A DNA stretch of 34,132 nt from Actinomycetota bacterium (lineage in GTDB: Bacteria; Actinomycetota; Actinomycetes; S36-B12). A model generated the notes under the pieces. The model saw nothing but the letters and a program-made list of their open reading frames with translations, was not told where the DNA came from and made no database searches. The stretch lies in assembly GCA_017857875.1 (NCBI GenBank), contig JAFMCH010000017.1, forward strand, positions 1 through 34,132, written 5' to 3'. This document shows positions 16,228 through 24,189 of this stretch, in pieces; within the stretch, counting starts at the first letter, position 1; each line of letters opens with the position of its first letter. The position numbers and the translations under genes were made by a program.

Positions 16228-17699
16228 TTGCAACGCACAGTATTTGCGGTGGTGGGATCGGTAATCTGATCAGATTTGGAACCGTCGGATTCCTGCTCGC
16301 TCGCGGTCGATTCACTCGGTGTTGGCGAGTCACTCGGGGCTACTGGGTTCACACCGGTGAAGTCCGCGCCAATGACTATGGTGATGACCGTGCCACTGAC
16401 ATCTTCAACAGCCAATGCGCCCGGAAGTGCTGCGGCCATGGCCTCGCCGATCGCTTCTTGACCGGTGGGGTACCTGATTTCGGTCACCGAATAGTCCGGC
16501 CGATCAGCATTTGCGATGTCAACGATGGTGAAGCCCTGACCGCTCAATAAGGCGGCAACCTGTCCGGCTCGGCCAGCGATGCCGCTGCCGTTGAGGACAC
16601 GGAGGGAGATATCTGATGCAGACACAACAGCCCCAGAGTCTGTCGATCCACCGGACTCCTTCTTGGGTGTTAACCACGGTACGTCATCGGCGATCGATGC
16701 CCACAACCCCGCTGCTCGTTCGGTATCTATCACCACATTGGCGCCATCGCCGCGTTCGAGCCAGGGCATAGTCAAGAACGTGATGTCCTCAGGGCGCACA
16801 CCCCGAGCGCTCAGCACTGTGTCTTGGAGAACATCGCGCTGGGCCAGACCGGGGTCGGTCGTCAAGGATGAAGTGGCCGCATCCAACACCGAATACAACT
16901 GAACCGGATTGAGTAGCAGTTGGGTATCGGTCGCCTTGCGGATCATCGATGACAAGAAAGCCTGCTGGCGCTTGATTCGAGACAGGTCGGATCCGTCGCT
17001 CAAGGTTTTGCGGGCCCGCACGAAGGCCAGGGCCTGCTCTCCATCGACGACGCTCGTCCCGGCTGGCAGGACGAGCTTGCTTTGCGGGTCATCAACGGCT
17101 TCGGTCAGGCACACCTCGACGCCGCCAAGGGCATCAACGACCGTCTTGAAGCCGGCAAAGTCGATGACCGCGAAGTGGTCGATCTCCAGCCCGGTCATTT
17201 CCTCGACCAGCTTTTGGGTGCAGCCGGGCCCGCCGATTTCGAAAGCGATGTTGAACTTGTCCTCGAAACCTCCCGCCATCTCCCCAGTACCGGTGCGCGG
17301 GCACTGGGGAATGGTGACCCAGGTATCGCGCGGAATACTCACGGCGGTGGCAAAACTGCGATCGGCTGATACATGCAGCAAAATGGTGGTGTCAGATCGC
17401 TCGCCCGTGTAGATGGTGGGGTCGCCGTATCCGCCGTCATTGTCATCCTGGCGGCTATCAGAGCCCATCAGCAGCATGGTGATGGGCTTGTAGTTGCCCG
17501 CGTCATCAATCACCGTGGTGTTGGGTGCGCGACCCACGACCCCGGACACGTCGACGGTGTCGATGTTGTCCTGCAGCGTGCCGTATACGTAGTCCATGCC
17601 AGCACCCACGAGCGCGGTCGTCACGACAGCCAGGGCGGCGCCGCCGGCGACGAGTTTGGGCCAGCGACCTCGGGTGCGCGACTCAGCAGGTGTGCTCAA
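16224..17699 (-). CDS. LCP-family (LytR-CpsA-Psr) cell wall polymer ligase with LytR_C domain
   Basis: A 491-residue membrane protein: short cytosolic N-terminus, one membrane helix (LVAGGAALAVVTTALVGAGM), then the extracytoplasmic LCP domain with MGSDSR, SDTTILLHVSADR, VSIPRDTWV and the Arg-rich DLSRIKRQQAFLSSMI. These bind the polyprenyl pyrophosphate of the polymer donor. The C-terminal LytR_C domain begins at ISLRVLNGSGIAGRAGQVAALL. LCP enzymes attach glycopolymers to peptidoglycan. I chose the TTG at 17699 because AGGAGG lies 8 nt upstream; TTG at 17753 is the other option. Position beside TIGR03089 recalls M. tuberculosis Rv3267-Rv3268, although here a wall hydrolase lies between them. 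It likely works with the polysaccharide genes upstream. Confidence 0.92.
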   Translation of the reverse strand: MSTPAESRTRGRWPKLVAGGAALAVVTTALVGAGMDYVYGTLQDNIDTVDVSGVVGRAPNTTVIDDAGNYKPITMLLMGSDSRQDDNDGGYGDPTIYTGERSDTTILLHVSADRSFATAVSIPRDTWVTIPQCPRTGTGEMAGGFEDKFNIAFEIGGPGCTQKLVEEMTGLEIDHFAVIDFAGFKTVVDALGGVEVCLTEAVDDPQSKLVLPAGTSVVDGEQALAFVRARKTLSDGSDLSRIKRQQAFLSSMIRKATDTQLLLNPVQLYSVLDAATSSLTTDPGLAQRDVLQDTVLSARGVRPEDITFLTMPWLERGDGANVVIDTERAAGLWASIADDVPWLTPKKESGGSTDSGAVVSASDISLRVLNGSGIAGRAGQVAALLSGQGFTIVDIANADRPDYSVTEIRYPTGQEAIGEAMAAALPGALAVEDVSGTVITIVIGADFTGVNPVAPSDSPTPSESTASEQESDGSKSDQITDPTTANTVRCN

Positions 17700-17707
17700 C
17701 GCTTCGT

Positions 17708-17713
17708 CCTCCT
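17708..17713 (-). promoter_or_regulatory. Ribosome-binding site deciding the LCP start
   Basis: AGGAGG on the minus strand stands 8 nt before the TTG at 17699, inside the longer open frame. It is the strongest Shine-Dalgarno match near this gene and favours the shorter protein. Confidence 0.55.
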
Positions 17714-17855
17714 CATGAGTATCGCTCGTCGCCGGTTTCGTCGCGATGGCCAAGCCTAGGACGTGATCGGCGCCTGAGGCGTTCCCGCGCCGGTCACTTT
17801 GACCTCGGAGTTCTCCCGTTTTCTGGGAATGTGGTGGGAGTGACCTGTGTGACGG

Positions 17856-20800
17856 GTGAGTCGGCTTGACACCTTAGGGGAGCAGAGAGGCACCCTAACT
17901 CAAGTGAGAAGTTCAGTCGGCGTCCCCAGCGAAGCACCTCAGGGTCCTCGCAGGCGCGGATCCTGGCATCGGGTTGCAGCGGTGGGATCAGCCGCCCTGA
18001 TCATTCCCGCCACTCTTGCCCTACCGGTGGTCGATTTTTCCGCCGGTAGCCAGCCGGTTACCGGCCAAGAGCCGGTCACGCCCAGCGTGGCCAGCATGGC
18101 ACTTGCTGATGTGGACGAACAGGGCCTCGCTGATTCACCGGCACCGGCGATCGAAGTGCCCCTGATTGGCGACGACGGCAGTGCCGATGTGAGTGCCGAT
18201 GTGAGTGCCGACGGAAGTGTTGACGATCACGCTGATGAACGTCACACGCATCGTGACCCCACCGTGGCACTGGCTCCGGCGGCTGTCATGCCGCGCACCG
18301 AAACGGCTGATTTTGGTCTCGTTGGCATCACCGCGGCCGAGGCATTCGACCCAAATACCAGGGTGGTCATCCGCATTCGCGAGGCCGATGGTTGGACCAA
18401 TTGGGCGGAGTTGCCTCTCAGTGAGCATCGACCCGACCCGGGCTCCGACGAAGCGCAGTCGGCCCGCTACGCGACCGAGCCGTTGGCCACGAACGGGGCC
18501 GATGGCGTGCAGGTGCGTATCGATACGCCGACGGGCCTTGTTCCCGTTGACACCACCTTGACCATGATCGACAACCCGGTCACACCGGCCGATCAACTGC
18601 TGGGCACTTCATCTTTACCGGTTTCTTCGGCATCTGCAGCCGCGGCAAAGCCGACGATCATCTCCCGCTCGCAGTGGGGGGCAAATGAGTCACTTCGGCG
18701 TGGCACCACGACGTACTCCGACACCGTCAAGGTCGCCTTCGTGCACCATGTGGTGTCCAGCAATGACTATTCCCAAGCCCAGGCCGCCCAGCAGATGCGC
18801 AATGTGTACTCCTGGTTCACCCAGGGAATCGGGGTCAACGATTTCGGCTACAACTTCGTGGTTGATCGTTTCGGAAATATCTACGAGGGCCGTGCCGGTG
18901 GTATCGATGCCGCGGTGAATGGCGCGCACACACAGGGTTTCAATTCGCAGAGTTTCGCCGTGTCGTTCTTGGGCAACGCTGACACTCTGGATCCCACGAA
19001 ATCCCAGGCCGCGAAGATTATCAACGCGTTTGCCGACCTCATTTCCTGGAAGTTTGCCGTGCACCATGTCGATCCGCGCGGAACTGCAGTGCTGACCTCG
19101 TCCGGACCAGGCCCAGGCCAGGGCGGTACATCGATGTACTGGCCGGGGGTGCGTGTCTCTACGCCCACGATTGCCGGACACGGTGACATCGGCAATACCT
19201 CGTGCCCGGGGACTTTTCTGCGCCCCTACATCTCGACGTTGCGGACGAAGGTCCAAAGCCGTCAAGGTGCCACATTCTTCTACCCGTCGGTGACAGGTTC
19301 GGGTATGACCTGGGGTTCGGGATCGTCGGTCGTGGTCAGCCCGATGGCGACGGCCGAGTCGGCCTTTTCGATGACGGTGACGTCGGCTTGTGGTGATGTC
19401 TTGCGCAAGGTTTCGGCCAAGACATCATCGGCGGGCAAGGTGAACATTTCCTGGGACGGCAAGGACAATTCTGGCAGTCGAGTACCACCTGGCCGATACA
19501 CCCTGACGGTGAACGGATCGTCCCAGGGTGAGAATTTCTACCCCTGGAGCGGCGATGTTCGCATTGCTTCGGGTCCGGGAGCACCGCCGGATCCCTGCAG
19601 TCCGCCTAGTGAATTCACCGTTACCGGTACGGGCTACGGACACGGCGTAGGACTGTCTCAGTGGGGAGCGCTCGGGCAAGCCCGTGAAGGCCGAACCGCC
19701 GAACAGATTCTGAGCCACTATTACCCGAACACTCGAGTTGAACAGATGGCGCAGGCGCAAGACCTGCGGATCGGGTTGTTGTACCAGGTGAGTTTCGCTC
19801 AGGCAAAAACTGAGGCTATTGATCGGGCGGGGGGAGCACTGGAAATAGTCCTGGGCAGTCGCGTGATTCCTGGTGTTGCCGGCGCAAGTTACAACTTTGC
19901 CCCGAGCAATAAATACGTGCAGGTCAAGGTGACTGTCAATGGTGTTCAAAGCACCCTCGGGCGCGCTGAGAAGGTTTCGGTTCGTTGGGCTGGCACAGCT
20001 GACCCCGGCGCAACCGGAAATGCCGCTACCTTGTTGAACGTGATCGGACCTGGTGAGTCTTTTGCCTCTCCTCGACACCGATACCGCTACGGCACAGTCG
20101 AAATCACCAACCAAACAACATCCTCGGGTCGACGACTCGCGGTGGTGAATGTCCTTGCAATGGACGAATACTTGCGTGGCATCGCGGAAGTGCCTGCCTC
20201 GTGGCCGGCGGCCGCGCTCGATGCGCAGGTGATTGCGTCCCGGTCGTATGCCATGGCCAAGTACAAGGCCGGCGTGCGATCGGCGTGTGACTGCCATATG
20301 GATGATGGCGGCGGGCCCTACTTTGATCAAACTTTCCATGCCTGGGCGGTCGAAACCGGCGCAAGTGGCTCCCAGTGGGTGAAGGCGGTGCAGCGCACCA
20401 GTAATGCCAGCGGTCTTGGAACTGTGGTGACCTATCAGGGCGATCCCATTCCTGCCTTCTACACCGCAGCCACGGGTGGCCGCACGTCATCAAGCGCTGA
20501 TGTCTGGGGTGGTGCTGGCTATCCCTGGGCGCGGGGAGTTGATGACCGATGGAGCTTGACCGTCGATGGCAATCCCTATCGCACCTGGTCGGTGACCGCA
20601 TCGCAGTCGCGGATGAATCAGATCTTCGGTGTCAGCGACATCATGTCGGTGGCCGTGAGCGCCAAACTTGACTCTGATGCGGCTCGTACCATCACAGCAA
20701 CAACCTATGACGGAAATAGTGCCTCAATTTCTGCCACAGCATTCCGGTCGGCACTGGGGCTGAGGTCGACGTATCTGTCGTCCATCGCAGCCGACCAGGC

Positions 20801-21479
20801 CAACAGCACACCGCCGGCTGACCTGAACGTTTCGGTCTCCGTCCTGCGTCGCCCCACGGGAAAGATTACCGAGGGCGACACGGTGGTTCTCAAAGGTCGT
20901 GTGAAGCCGATGTCTAGCGGGTTGATCGTGCAGCGACAGGTGCGATGGGGGTCTTTGGCCTGGCAAAACCGCGAGCGCGTGATACCCGACTCCACCGGAA
21001 AATACGAATTCACCCTCGCCAACATTGGGCCGGTCGGCACAACGTATTACTGGCGGACGTTGGTGTTTGATGGAAGCACGCTGGTGGGCGCGAGCGGTGA
21101 GCGCAAGGGCACGGTGGTGGCCGCCAACACTCCATCCGCGCCAGTGCCGACACCGCCGGTGGCGACGGAGCCGCGCAGCGAGGTATCTGTGTCTTTAATC
21201 AAGCGCCCCAATGGCAAGGTCAAGTCTGGAACTGACGTCACTTTGCAGGGTCGTGTCGCGCCCATGAAGTCGGGGCTTTTGGTGACTCGCCAGGTCTCGT
21301 GGAACGGCGTGGGTTGGCAAAGTCGCGATGTCGTGAAGCCTGGTTCGAATGGCCGATTCAGGTTTGCGGTGCCCGATGTGTCACCGGCGGGGCGCACCTA
21401 TTCCTGGCGCGTGGTGGTGTCACAGGGGCCCAAAGCGATCGCCACGAGCAAGCCTCGCTCGGCCGTAGTCACAGATTAG
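17856..21479 (+). CDS. Secreted N-acetylmuramoyl-L-alanine amidase / SpoIID-LytB fusion
   Basis: A 1207-residue secreted wall protein. In order: signal region (about 33-60), an acidic low-complexity stretch with SADV repeats, and a beta-rich segment. An amidase_2/PGRP domain follows (about 265-470) with AFVHHVVSS, GYNFVVDRFGNIYEGRAGG and a zinc-ligand ending GHGDIGNTSCPGTFL. Next come a FlgD-like Ig domain (about 490-570), the SpoIID motif GYGHGVGLSQWGA (about 591-604), a beta domain, and the SpoIID core EYLRGIAEVPASWPAAALDAQ with FYTAATGGRTSS (about 770-880). Two tandem Ig-like repeats of about 100 residues (988-1090, 1107-1207) close the protein. The amidase would cut stem peptides from glycan, and SpoIID would act on denuded glycan. 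The GTG at 17856 is uncertain; GTG at 17904 also works. Confidence 0.85.
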   Translation: MSRLDTLGEQRGTLTQVRSSVGVPSEAPQGPRRRGSWHRVAAVGSAALIIPATLALPVVDFSAGSQPVTGQEPVTPSVASMALADVDEQGLADSPAPAIEVPLIGDDGSADVSADVSADGSVDDHADERHTHRDPTVALAPAAVMPRTETADFGLVGITAAEAFDPNTRVVIRIREADGWTNWAELPLSEHRPDPGSDEAQSARYATEPLATNGADGVQVRIDTPTGLVPVDTTLTMIDNPVTPADQLLGTSSLPVSSASAAAAKPTIISRSQWGANESLRRGTTTYSDTVKVAFVHHVVSSNDYSQAQAAQQMRNVYSWFTQGIGVNDFGYNFVVDRFGNIYEGRAGGIDAAVNGAHTQGFNSQSFAVSFLGNADTLDPTKSQAAKIINAFADLISWKFAVHHVDPRGTAVLTSSGPGPGQGGTSMYWPGVRVSTPTIAGHGDIGNTSCPGTFLRPYISTLRTKVQSRQGATFFYPSVTGSGMTWGSGSSVVVSPMATAESAFSMTVTSACGDVLRKVSAKTSSAGKVNISWDGKDNSGSRVPPGRYTLTVNGSSQGENFYPWSGDVRIASGPGAPPDPCSPPSEFTVTGTGYGHGVGLSQWGALGQAREGRTAEQILSHYYPNTRVEQMAQAQDLRIGLLYQVSFAQAKTEAIDRAGGALEIVLGSRVIPGVAGASYNFAPSNKYVQVKVTVNGVQSTLGRAEKVSVRWAGTADPGATGNAATLLNVIGPGESFASPRHRYRYGTVEITNQTTSSGRRLAVVNVLAMDEYLRGIAEVPASWPAAALDAQVIASRSYAMAKYKAGVRSACDCHMDDGGGPYFDQTFHAWAVETGASGSQWVKAVQRTSNASGLGTVVTYQGDPIPAFYTAATGGRTSSSADVWGGAGYPWARGVDDRWSLTVDGNPYRTWSVTASQSRMNQIFGVSDIMSVAVSAKLDSDAARTITATTYDGNSASISATAFRSALGLRSTYLSSIAADQANSTPPADLNVSVSVLRRPTGKITEGDTVVLKGRVKPMSSGLIVQRQVRWGSLAWQNRERVIPDSTGKYEFTLANIGPVGTTYYWRTLVFDGSTLVGASGERKGTVVAANTPSAPVPTPPVATEPRSEVSVSLIKRPNGKVKSGTDVTLQGRVAPMKSGLLVTRQVSWNGVGWQSRDVVKPGSNGRFRFAVPDVSPAGRTYSWRVVVSQGPKAIATSKPRSAVVTD
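18180..18227 (+). repeat. 12-bp tandem repeat in the amidase/SpoIID gene
   Basis: Two perfect copies of AGTGCCGATGTG (18180-18203) are followed by two diverging copies, encoding SADV-SADV-SADG-SVDD in the acidic linker after the signal region. Copy number may vary between strains by slippage. Confidence 0.7.
20818..21479 (+). repeat. Two tandem Ig-like protein repeats at the C-terminus of the wall hydrolase
   Basis: Residues 988-1090 and 1107-1207 align as repeats: RRPTGKITEGDTVVLKGRVK against KRPNGKVKSGTDVTLQGRVA, then QRQVRWGSLAWQNR against TRQVSWNGVGWQSR, and TTYYWRTLVF against RTYSWRVVVS. They probably bind the wall or act as spacers. Confidence 0.75.
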
Positions 21480-21501
21480 GGCAAGGTAGGTGGAGCCACA
21501 G

Positions 21502-22281
21502 TCAACGCCGGCGGTCGATGTAGGTGGCGGTGATCGCCTCGCCGGACACGTCGATCATCGGTGGTGACTCACCGTTATCCACCAGCACAACCGCTGCATC
21601 GGCCACCAACGGTACGGCCAGCAGCAGAAGCCAGGCGTCAAGCGATCCAATTGTCCAGTCGCTGCGTGACACGAGCAGGCGCCCGCCCGGACGTAGTTTG
21701 GTTTCTTGGACCACAAGAGTTGCTGCAGTAAGTAGTTGCGTATTGCTATAACGAGCGCCGTGGAGTTGTAGTGCTTCGTCATCGGCTGCTGGCCATACAA
21801 ACGGCGCGAACGTGTCTGGATGAGCGCGCGCCGCAACGGCAGCCTCAATCACGTTGTTGGGCAGATTTCGCCCACAAGGCATACCGAAGGCCGCTAACGA
21901 GACGCCGATTACGTCTGTGCCGGGAGCGTCGGACACACGTGCGGTATCAATCACCGTGAGTGCATTGCTGTCGATTTGCCATGGGCGTGCGATCGCACCG
22001 GTCAGTGCCAGTGCACCTATCCAGACTGAGGCCTGCCAGTGCAGCGGCAAGTCGACACCCACAACATCGCCCGGTTGGACATCTAGTTCATCGCGTAGCA
22101 GACCCGCGGCCTTAGCCGCACCGTTTGCCAGGCTGGCTGCCGAAAGCTCCATGCGCTCGGTGATGGTGCCGTCGGCGTATCTCAAGTAAGTAATCAGCGG
22201 CCGGGCAGGATCGCGCTGGGCTCGGTGAACCAGGAGTGAGGCAACGGTGAACGATGTGTTGGGGGGTGCGCTCCAGGCCAT
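21502..22281 (-). CDS. TIGR03089 family protein (acyl-CoA synthetase-like N-terminal fragment)
   Basis: A 259-residue actinobacterial protein related to the N-terminal half of AMP-forming acyl-CoA synthetases (FTVASLLVHRAQRDPARPLITYL, SLANGAAKAAGLLRDELDVQPGDVVGVDLP in two parts, WIGALALTGAI). It lacks the P-loop TSGTTGxPK and the C-terminal lid, so adenylation is unlikely. The natural length of the family is about this, so it is not a truncation. It is commonly adjacent to an LCP gene in actinobacteria, as roughly here. The ATG at 22281 follows TAACGT by 8 nt. The function is unknown; binding of an acyl or CoA-type ligand is only a guess. Confidence 0.8.
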   Translation of the reverse strand: MAWSAPPNTSFTVASLLVHRAQRDPARPLITYLRYADGTITERMELSAASLANGAAKAAGLLRDELDVQPGDVVGVDLPLHWQASVWIGALALTGAIARPWQIDSNALTVIDTARVSDAPGTDVIGVSLAAFGMPCGRNLPNNVIEAAVAARAHPDTFAPFVWPAADDEALQLHGARYSNTQLLTAATLVVQETKLRPGGRLLVSRSDWTIGSLDAWLLLLAVPLVADAAVVLVDNGESPPMIDVSGEAITATYIDRRR

Positions 22282-22289
22282 GTCTGGTC

Positions 22290-22295
22290 ACGTTA
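22290..22295 (-). promoter_or_regulatory. Candidate -10 box for the TIGR03089 gene (leaderless)
   Basis: TAACGT on the minus strand ends 8 nt before the ATG at 22281, with no ribosome-binding site in the gap. Confidence 0.45.
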
Positions 22296-22327
22296 TGCCA
22301 GCACTTTGCGCGGTGTGCTCGCGGCTC

Positions 22328-22333
22328 TAGACT
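22328..22333 (+). promoter_or_regulatory. Candidate -10 box for the DUF3039 gene (leaderless)
   Basis: TAGACT ends 8 nt before the ATG at 22342. It is the same hexamer as at accA3, and it favours this start over the longer frame from 22306. Confidence 0.5.
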
Positions 22334-22341
22334 CAGCCAGC

Positions 22342-22635
22342 ATGAGTAGCCCATTAGAACCGCTGCCCACGATTGATGAGCAAGGCAGCACCCTGGTGGC
22401 CGAGCGTCCGGCCTCCACCGACGATGGCGATCACGAGCGCTTCGCCCACTACGTGAAAAAGGACAAGATCGTGGAAAGTGCCGTGTCGGGCACTCCAGTC
22501 CGGGCGCTGTGTGGAAAGAAGTGGGTGCCAGGGCGCGACCCGTCGAAGTTCCCGGTATGTCCTGACTGCCAGCGGATTTATGAGGGGTTACCGCCAGGAG
22601 ACAACTCTGGCGATGACTCTCCAGACAAGTCCTAG
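22342..22635 (+). CDS. DUF3039 small putative zinc-binding protein
   Basis: A 97-residue actinobacterial protein. The conserved core is FAHYVKKDKIVESAVSGTPV, then ALCGKKWVPGRDPSKFPVCP and DCQRIYEGL. One Cys in ALCGK and a CPDC pair, plus the His in FAHYV, could bind one zinc ion. The N- and C-termini are acidic and variable. No enzymatic motif is visible, and the role of the family is not known; a small regulatory or RNA-polymerase-associated protein would be consistent but is unsupported. It is read alone from its own promoter-like TAGACT box. Confidence 0.85.
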   Translation: MSSPLEPLPTIDEQGSTLVAERPASTDDGDHERFAHYVKKDKIVESAVSGTPVRALCGKKWVPGRDPSKFPVCPDCQRIYEGLPPGDNSGDDSPDKS

Positions 22636-22735
22636 TCCTCGTTGCGCCTTCGCCAGATGGAGCGACAGGGGTACTAGTGTGCTCGTAGACCTATCGGGCC
22701 GATTTACTCGGATGTGGCTCGATCCTTTGCCTACT

Positions 22736-22740
22736 GGAGG
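22736..22740 (+). promoter_or_regulatory. Ribosome-binding site of the HdeD-like gene
   Basis: GGAGG lies 5 nt before the ATG at 22746. The 110-bp region upstream of the gene therefore probably contains a promoter with a true 5' leader. Confidence 0.6.
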
Positions 22741-22745
22741 CGTTA

Positions 22746-23369
22746 ATGTCCACTACTGGCTCAACTGATAACTCAGCCTATGCAAACCCACTGGGGGACC
22801 TTAGTTCCCAGGAGCAAAACATGGTGGTGTCAGCGATCGGCCGTAATTGGTGGATTCTGCTGGGTCTAGGCATCATCAGCGCGGTTGTCGGTGTGTTACT
22901 GATTGTGCGCCCGGCCGGCTCAACCTGGGTACTGGCCGTCATCCTGGCTGTCTATCTCCTGCTATCTGGCATCTTCGCGGTCGTACGTGGCTTCGCCTCA
23001 GGGCTCACCGGTGGCATGCGGGCGATTTTGATCATCGGCGGTGTGATCGGCATTTTGCTGGGCCTGCTGATGTTCCGATTTGGTCCCGACGAAAAAATCG
23101 AAATTCTCGGCATCTTCGTGGCCATCTGGTTCCTCTTCGCCGGCATTGAAGCCCTCTTCATCGCAGCGGCGGTCACCGAAGGTAGGGGTTGGCAGATTTT
23201 CAACGGCGTCATCTATCTGGCCGCCGGCATCGTCCTGCTTGTCAGCCCGTACGCCGTCGAGGTGTTTGTCTGGGTGGCGGGAATTTGGCTGTTGATTATT
23301 GGTCTGTTCCAGGTGATCATGTCCTTCCGCTTGAAGTCGGCCGGCGACAAGGCCGCTCGGGCTCTGTAA
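22746..23369 (+). CDS. HdeD/DUF308-family membrane protein
   Basis: A 207-residue integral membrane protein with six predicted helices in three hairpins (WWILLGLGIISAVVGVLLI, AVILAVYLLLSGIFAVV, ILIIGGVIGILLGLLMF, IFVAIWFLFAGIEALFIAAA, GVIYLAAGIVLLVS, WVAGIWLLIIGLFQVIM). The repeated helix-loop pattern is that of HdeD/DUF308 proteins, named for the acid-resistance protein of E. coli; the actinobacterial members have no proven role. The N-terminal 30 residues are polar and cytosolic. A 14-bp perfect palindrome overlaps its stop codon and precedes the IclR gene. Confidence 0.85.
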   Translation: MSTTGSTDNSAYANPLGDLSSQEQNMVVSAIGRNWWILLGLGIISAVVGVLLIVRPAGSTWVLAVILAVYLLLSGIFAVVRGFASGLTGGMRAILIIGGVIGILLGLLMFRFGPDEKIEILGIFVAIWFLFAGIEALFIAAAVTEGRGWQIFNGVIYLAAGIVLLVSPYAVEVFVWVAGIWLLIIGLFQVIMSFRLKSAGDKAARAL

Positions 23370-23380
23370 AGCCGGCTTTA
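23367..23380. promoter_or_regulatory. Perfect 14-bp palindrome, candidate IclR operator
   Basis: TAAAGCCGGCTTTA reads the same on both strands, starts with the stop codon of the HdeD-like gene and ends 17 bp before the TTG start of the IclR gene. IclR proteins often repress themselves from such sites. The link to this regulator is by position only. Confidence 0.4.
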
Positions 23381-23397
23381 GTCAGAAAGATTGGGCG

Positions 23398-24048
23398 TTG
23401 GCAGCGGAGACCTCGCAGACCCTGGATCGTGGTTTGCGAGTGCTCAAGCTGCTGGCGCACACTCCCGACGGGTTAACGATCACGGAGATTGCCGCATCGT
23501 TATCCATGGGACGCACGGTGGTCTATCGGCTGGTGGTCACCCTTGAACAACACGGGCTGGTGCGGCGCTCGGTTGATGGGCGCTGCAGGTTGGGGCTCGG
23601 AGTGCTGGCCCTCGCTCGGCAAGCGCAGCCTTTGTTGCGCGAGGCAGCGGCGCCGGTGCTGCGCACGCTGGCTGACACGACGGCGGCCACCGCCTACCTT
23701 GGGGTAGTCGATGCTGGTGAACTACTCACCATCGCCGGTGCCGAACCATCGCGGGCTGACGTACATGTGGCGTATCACATTGGCGCGCGCGCACCTCTTG
23801 AGCGTGGTGCGGCGGGAAGGGCCATCTTGGCCTCCCGCACAACCGGCGGGCGGCCGTTGGAGCCGCCCTGGGTGGTGTCTACGGGGGATGCTGCCACCGG
23901 CGGCTTTGGTATCGCTGCTGTGGTAACGGGGATTGCCGGGGTCGAGGCAGTCGTCGGTGTGATCGCCCTTGCCGAACCGCCAGAACAGGTAGTGGGGCCG
24001 TTAGTCAGCCAGGCCGCCACAGAGATTTCGATTGCCCTGATGGAATAG
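23398..24048 (+). CDS. IclR-family transcriptional regulator
   Basis: A 216-residue DNA-binding protein. A winged helix-turn-helix occupies residues 5-65 (SQTLDRGLRVLKLLAHTPDGLTITEIAASL in parts, SMGRTVVYRLVVTLEQHGLV, RRCRLG-like wing) and a shortened GAF-like effector domain follows (LRTLADTTAATAYLGVVDAG, HIGARAPLERGAAGRAILAS). Family members are usually about 250 residues; the C-terminal effector part here is about 30 shorter, and the ligand is unknown. The TTG at 23398 has a weak AGAAAG 8 nt upstream and gives the canonical N-terminus. Likely targets are the flanking HdeD-like and GH18 genes, since dyads sit upstream of itself and of GH18. Confidence 0.88.
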   Translation: MAAETSQTLDRGLRVLKLLAHTPDGLTITEIAASLSMGRTVVYRLVVTLEQHGLVRRSVDGRCRLGLGVLALARQAQPLLREAAAPVLRTLADTTAATAYLGVVDAGELLTIAGAEPSRADVHVAYHIGARAPLERGAAGRAILASRTTGGRPLEPPWVVSTGDAATGGFGIAAVVTGIAGVEAVVGVIALAEPPEQVVGPLVSQAATEISIALME

Positions 24049-24073
24049 GTACCGGGTGTCTGTCTAGCCGGCG

Positions 24074-24091
24074 TGAAATTAGGGAATTTCA
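24074..24091. promoter_or_regulatory. AT-rich inverted repeat upstream of the GH18 gene
   Basis: TGAAATT (24074-24080) and AATTTCA (24085-24091) are a perfect 7-bp inverted repeat with a 4-bp centre. They sit 26 bp after the IclR stop and about 100 bp before the GH18 start. It is unusually AT-rich for this window. It may be an operator, or a weak terminator for the IclR gene. Confidence 0.4.
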
Positions 24092-24103
24092 TCGGAAAAG
24101 TCC

Positions 24104-24114
24104 TCGTGACACGA
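24104..24114. promoter_or_regulatory. Short dyad TCGTG-A-CACGA upstream of the GH18 gene
   Basis: Perfect 5-bp arms around one base, 76 bp before the GH18 start. It is short enough to occur by chance; noted because it lies beside the larger repeat at 24074-24091. Confidence 0.25.
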
Positions 24115-24189
24115 CCGTGGTGAACCGCATGGAACGTCACCGCGTCGTACCGTGAAGTGTCGGTCTATCGATTCAAGAAAGGGTGCTCA

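Noticed and set aside
16227-16234. GTTGCAAC palindrome at the end of the methyltransferase gene as a terminator
   Set aside because: Eight bases with no loop cannot form a stable hairpin and no T-run follows.
17866-17871. TTGACA near the start of the amidase/SpoIID gene as a -35 box
   Set aside because: No -10-like hexamer occurs 16-19 bp downstream; the nearest TAACTC is 25 bp away and too close to the alternative GTG.
18180-18227. 12-bp repeats as a CRISPR or regulatory array
   Set aside because: The units are in frame, encode SADV-type linker residues and have no spacers.
19425-20339. 304-codon open frame antisense to the amidase/SpoIID gene
   Set aside because: High-GC codon bias in the sense gene opens the complementary frame; the product has no recognisable domain and the sense frame has clear motifs across it.
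21502-22281. TIGR03089 as a truncated acyl-CoA synthetase pseudogene
   Set aside because: The family normally has about this length in actinobacteria and a clean start and stop are present.
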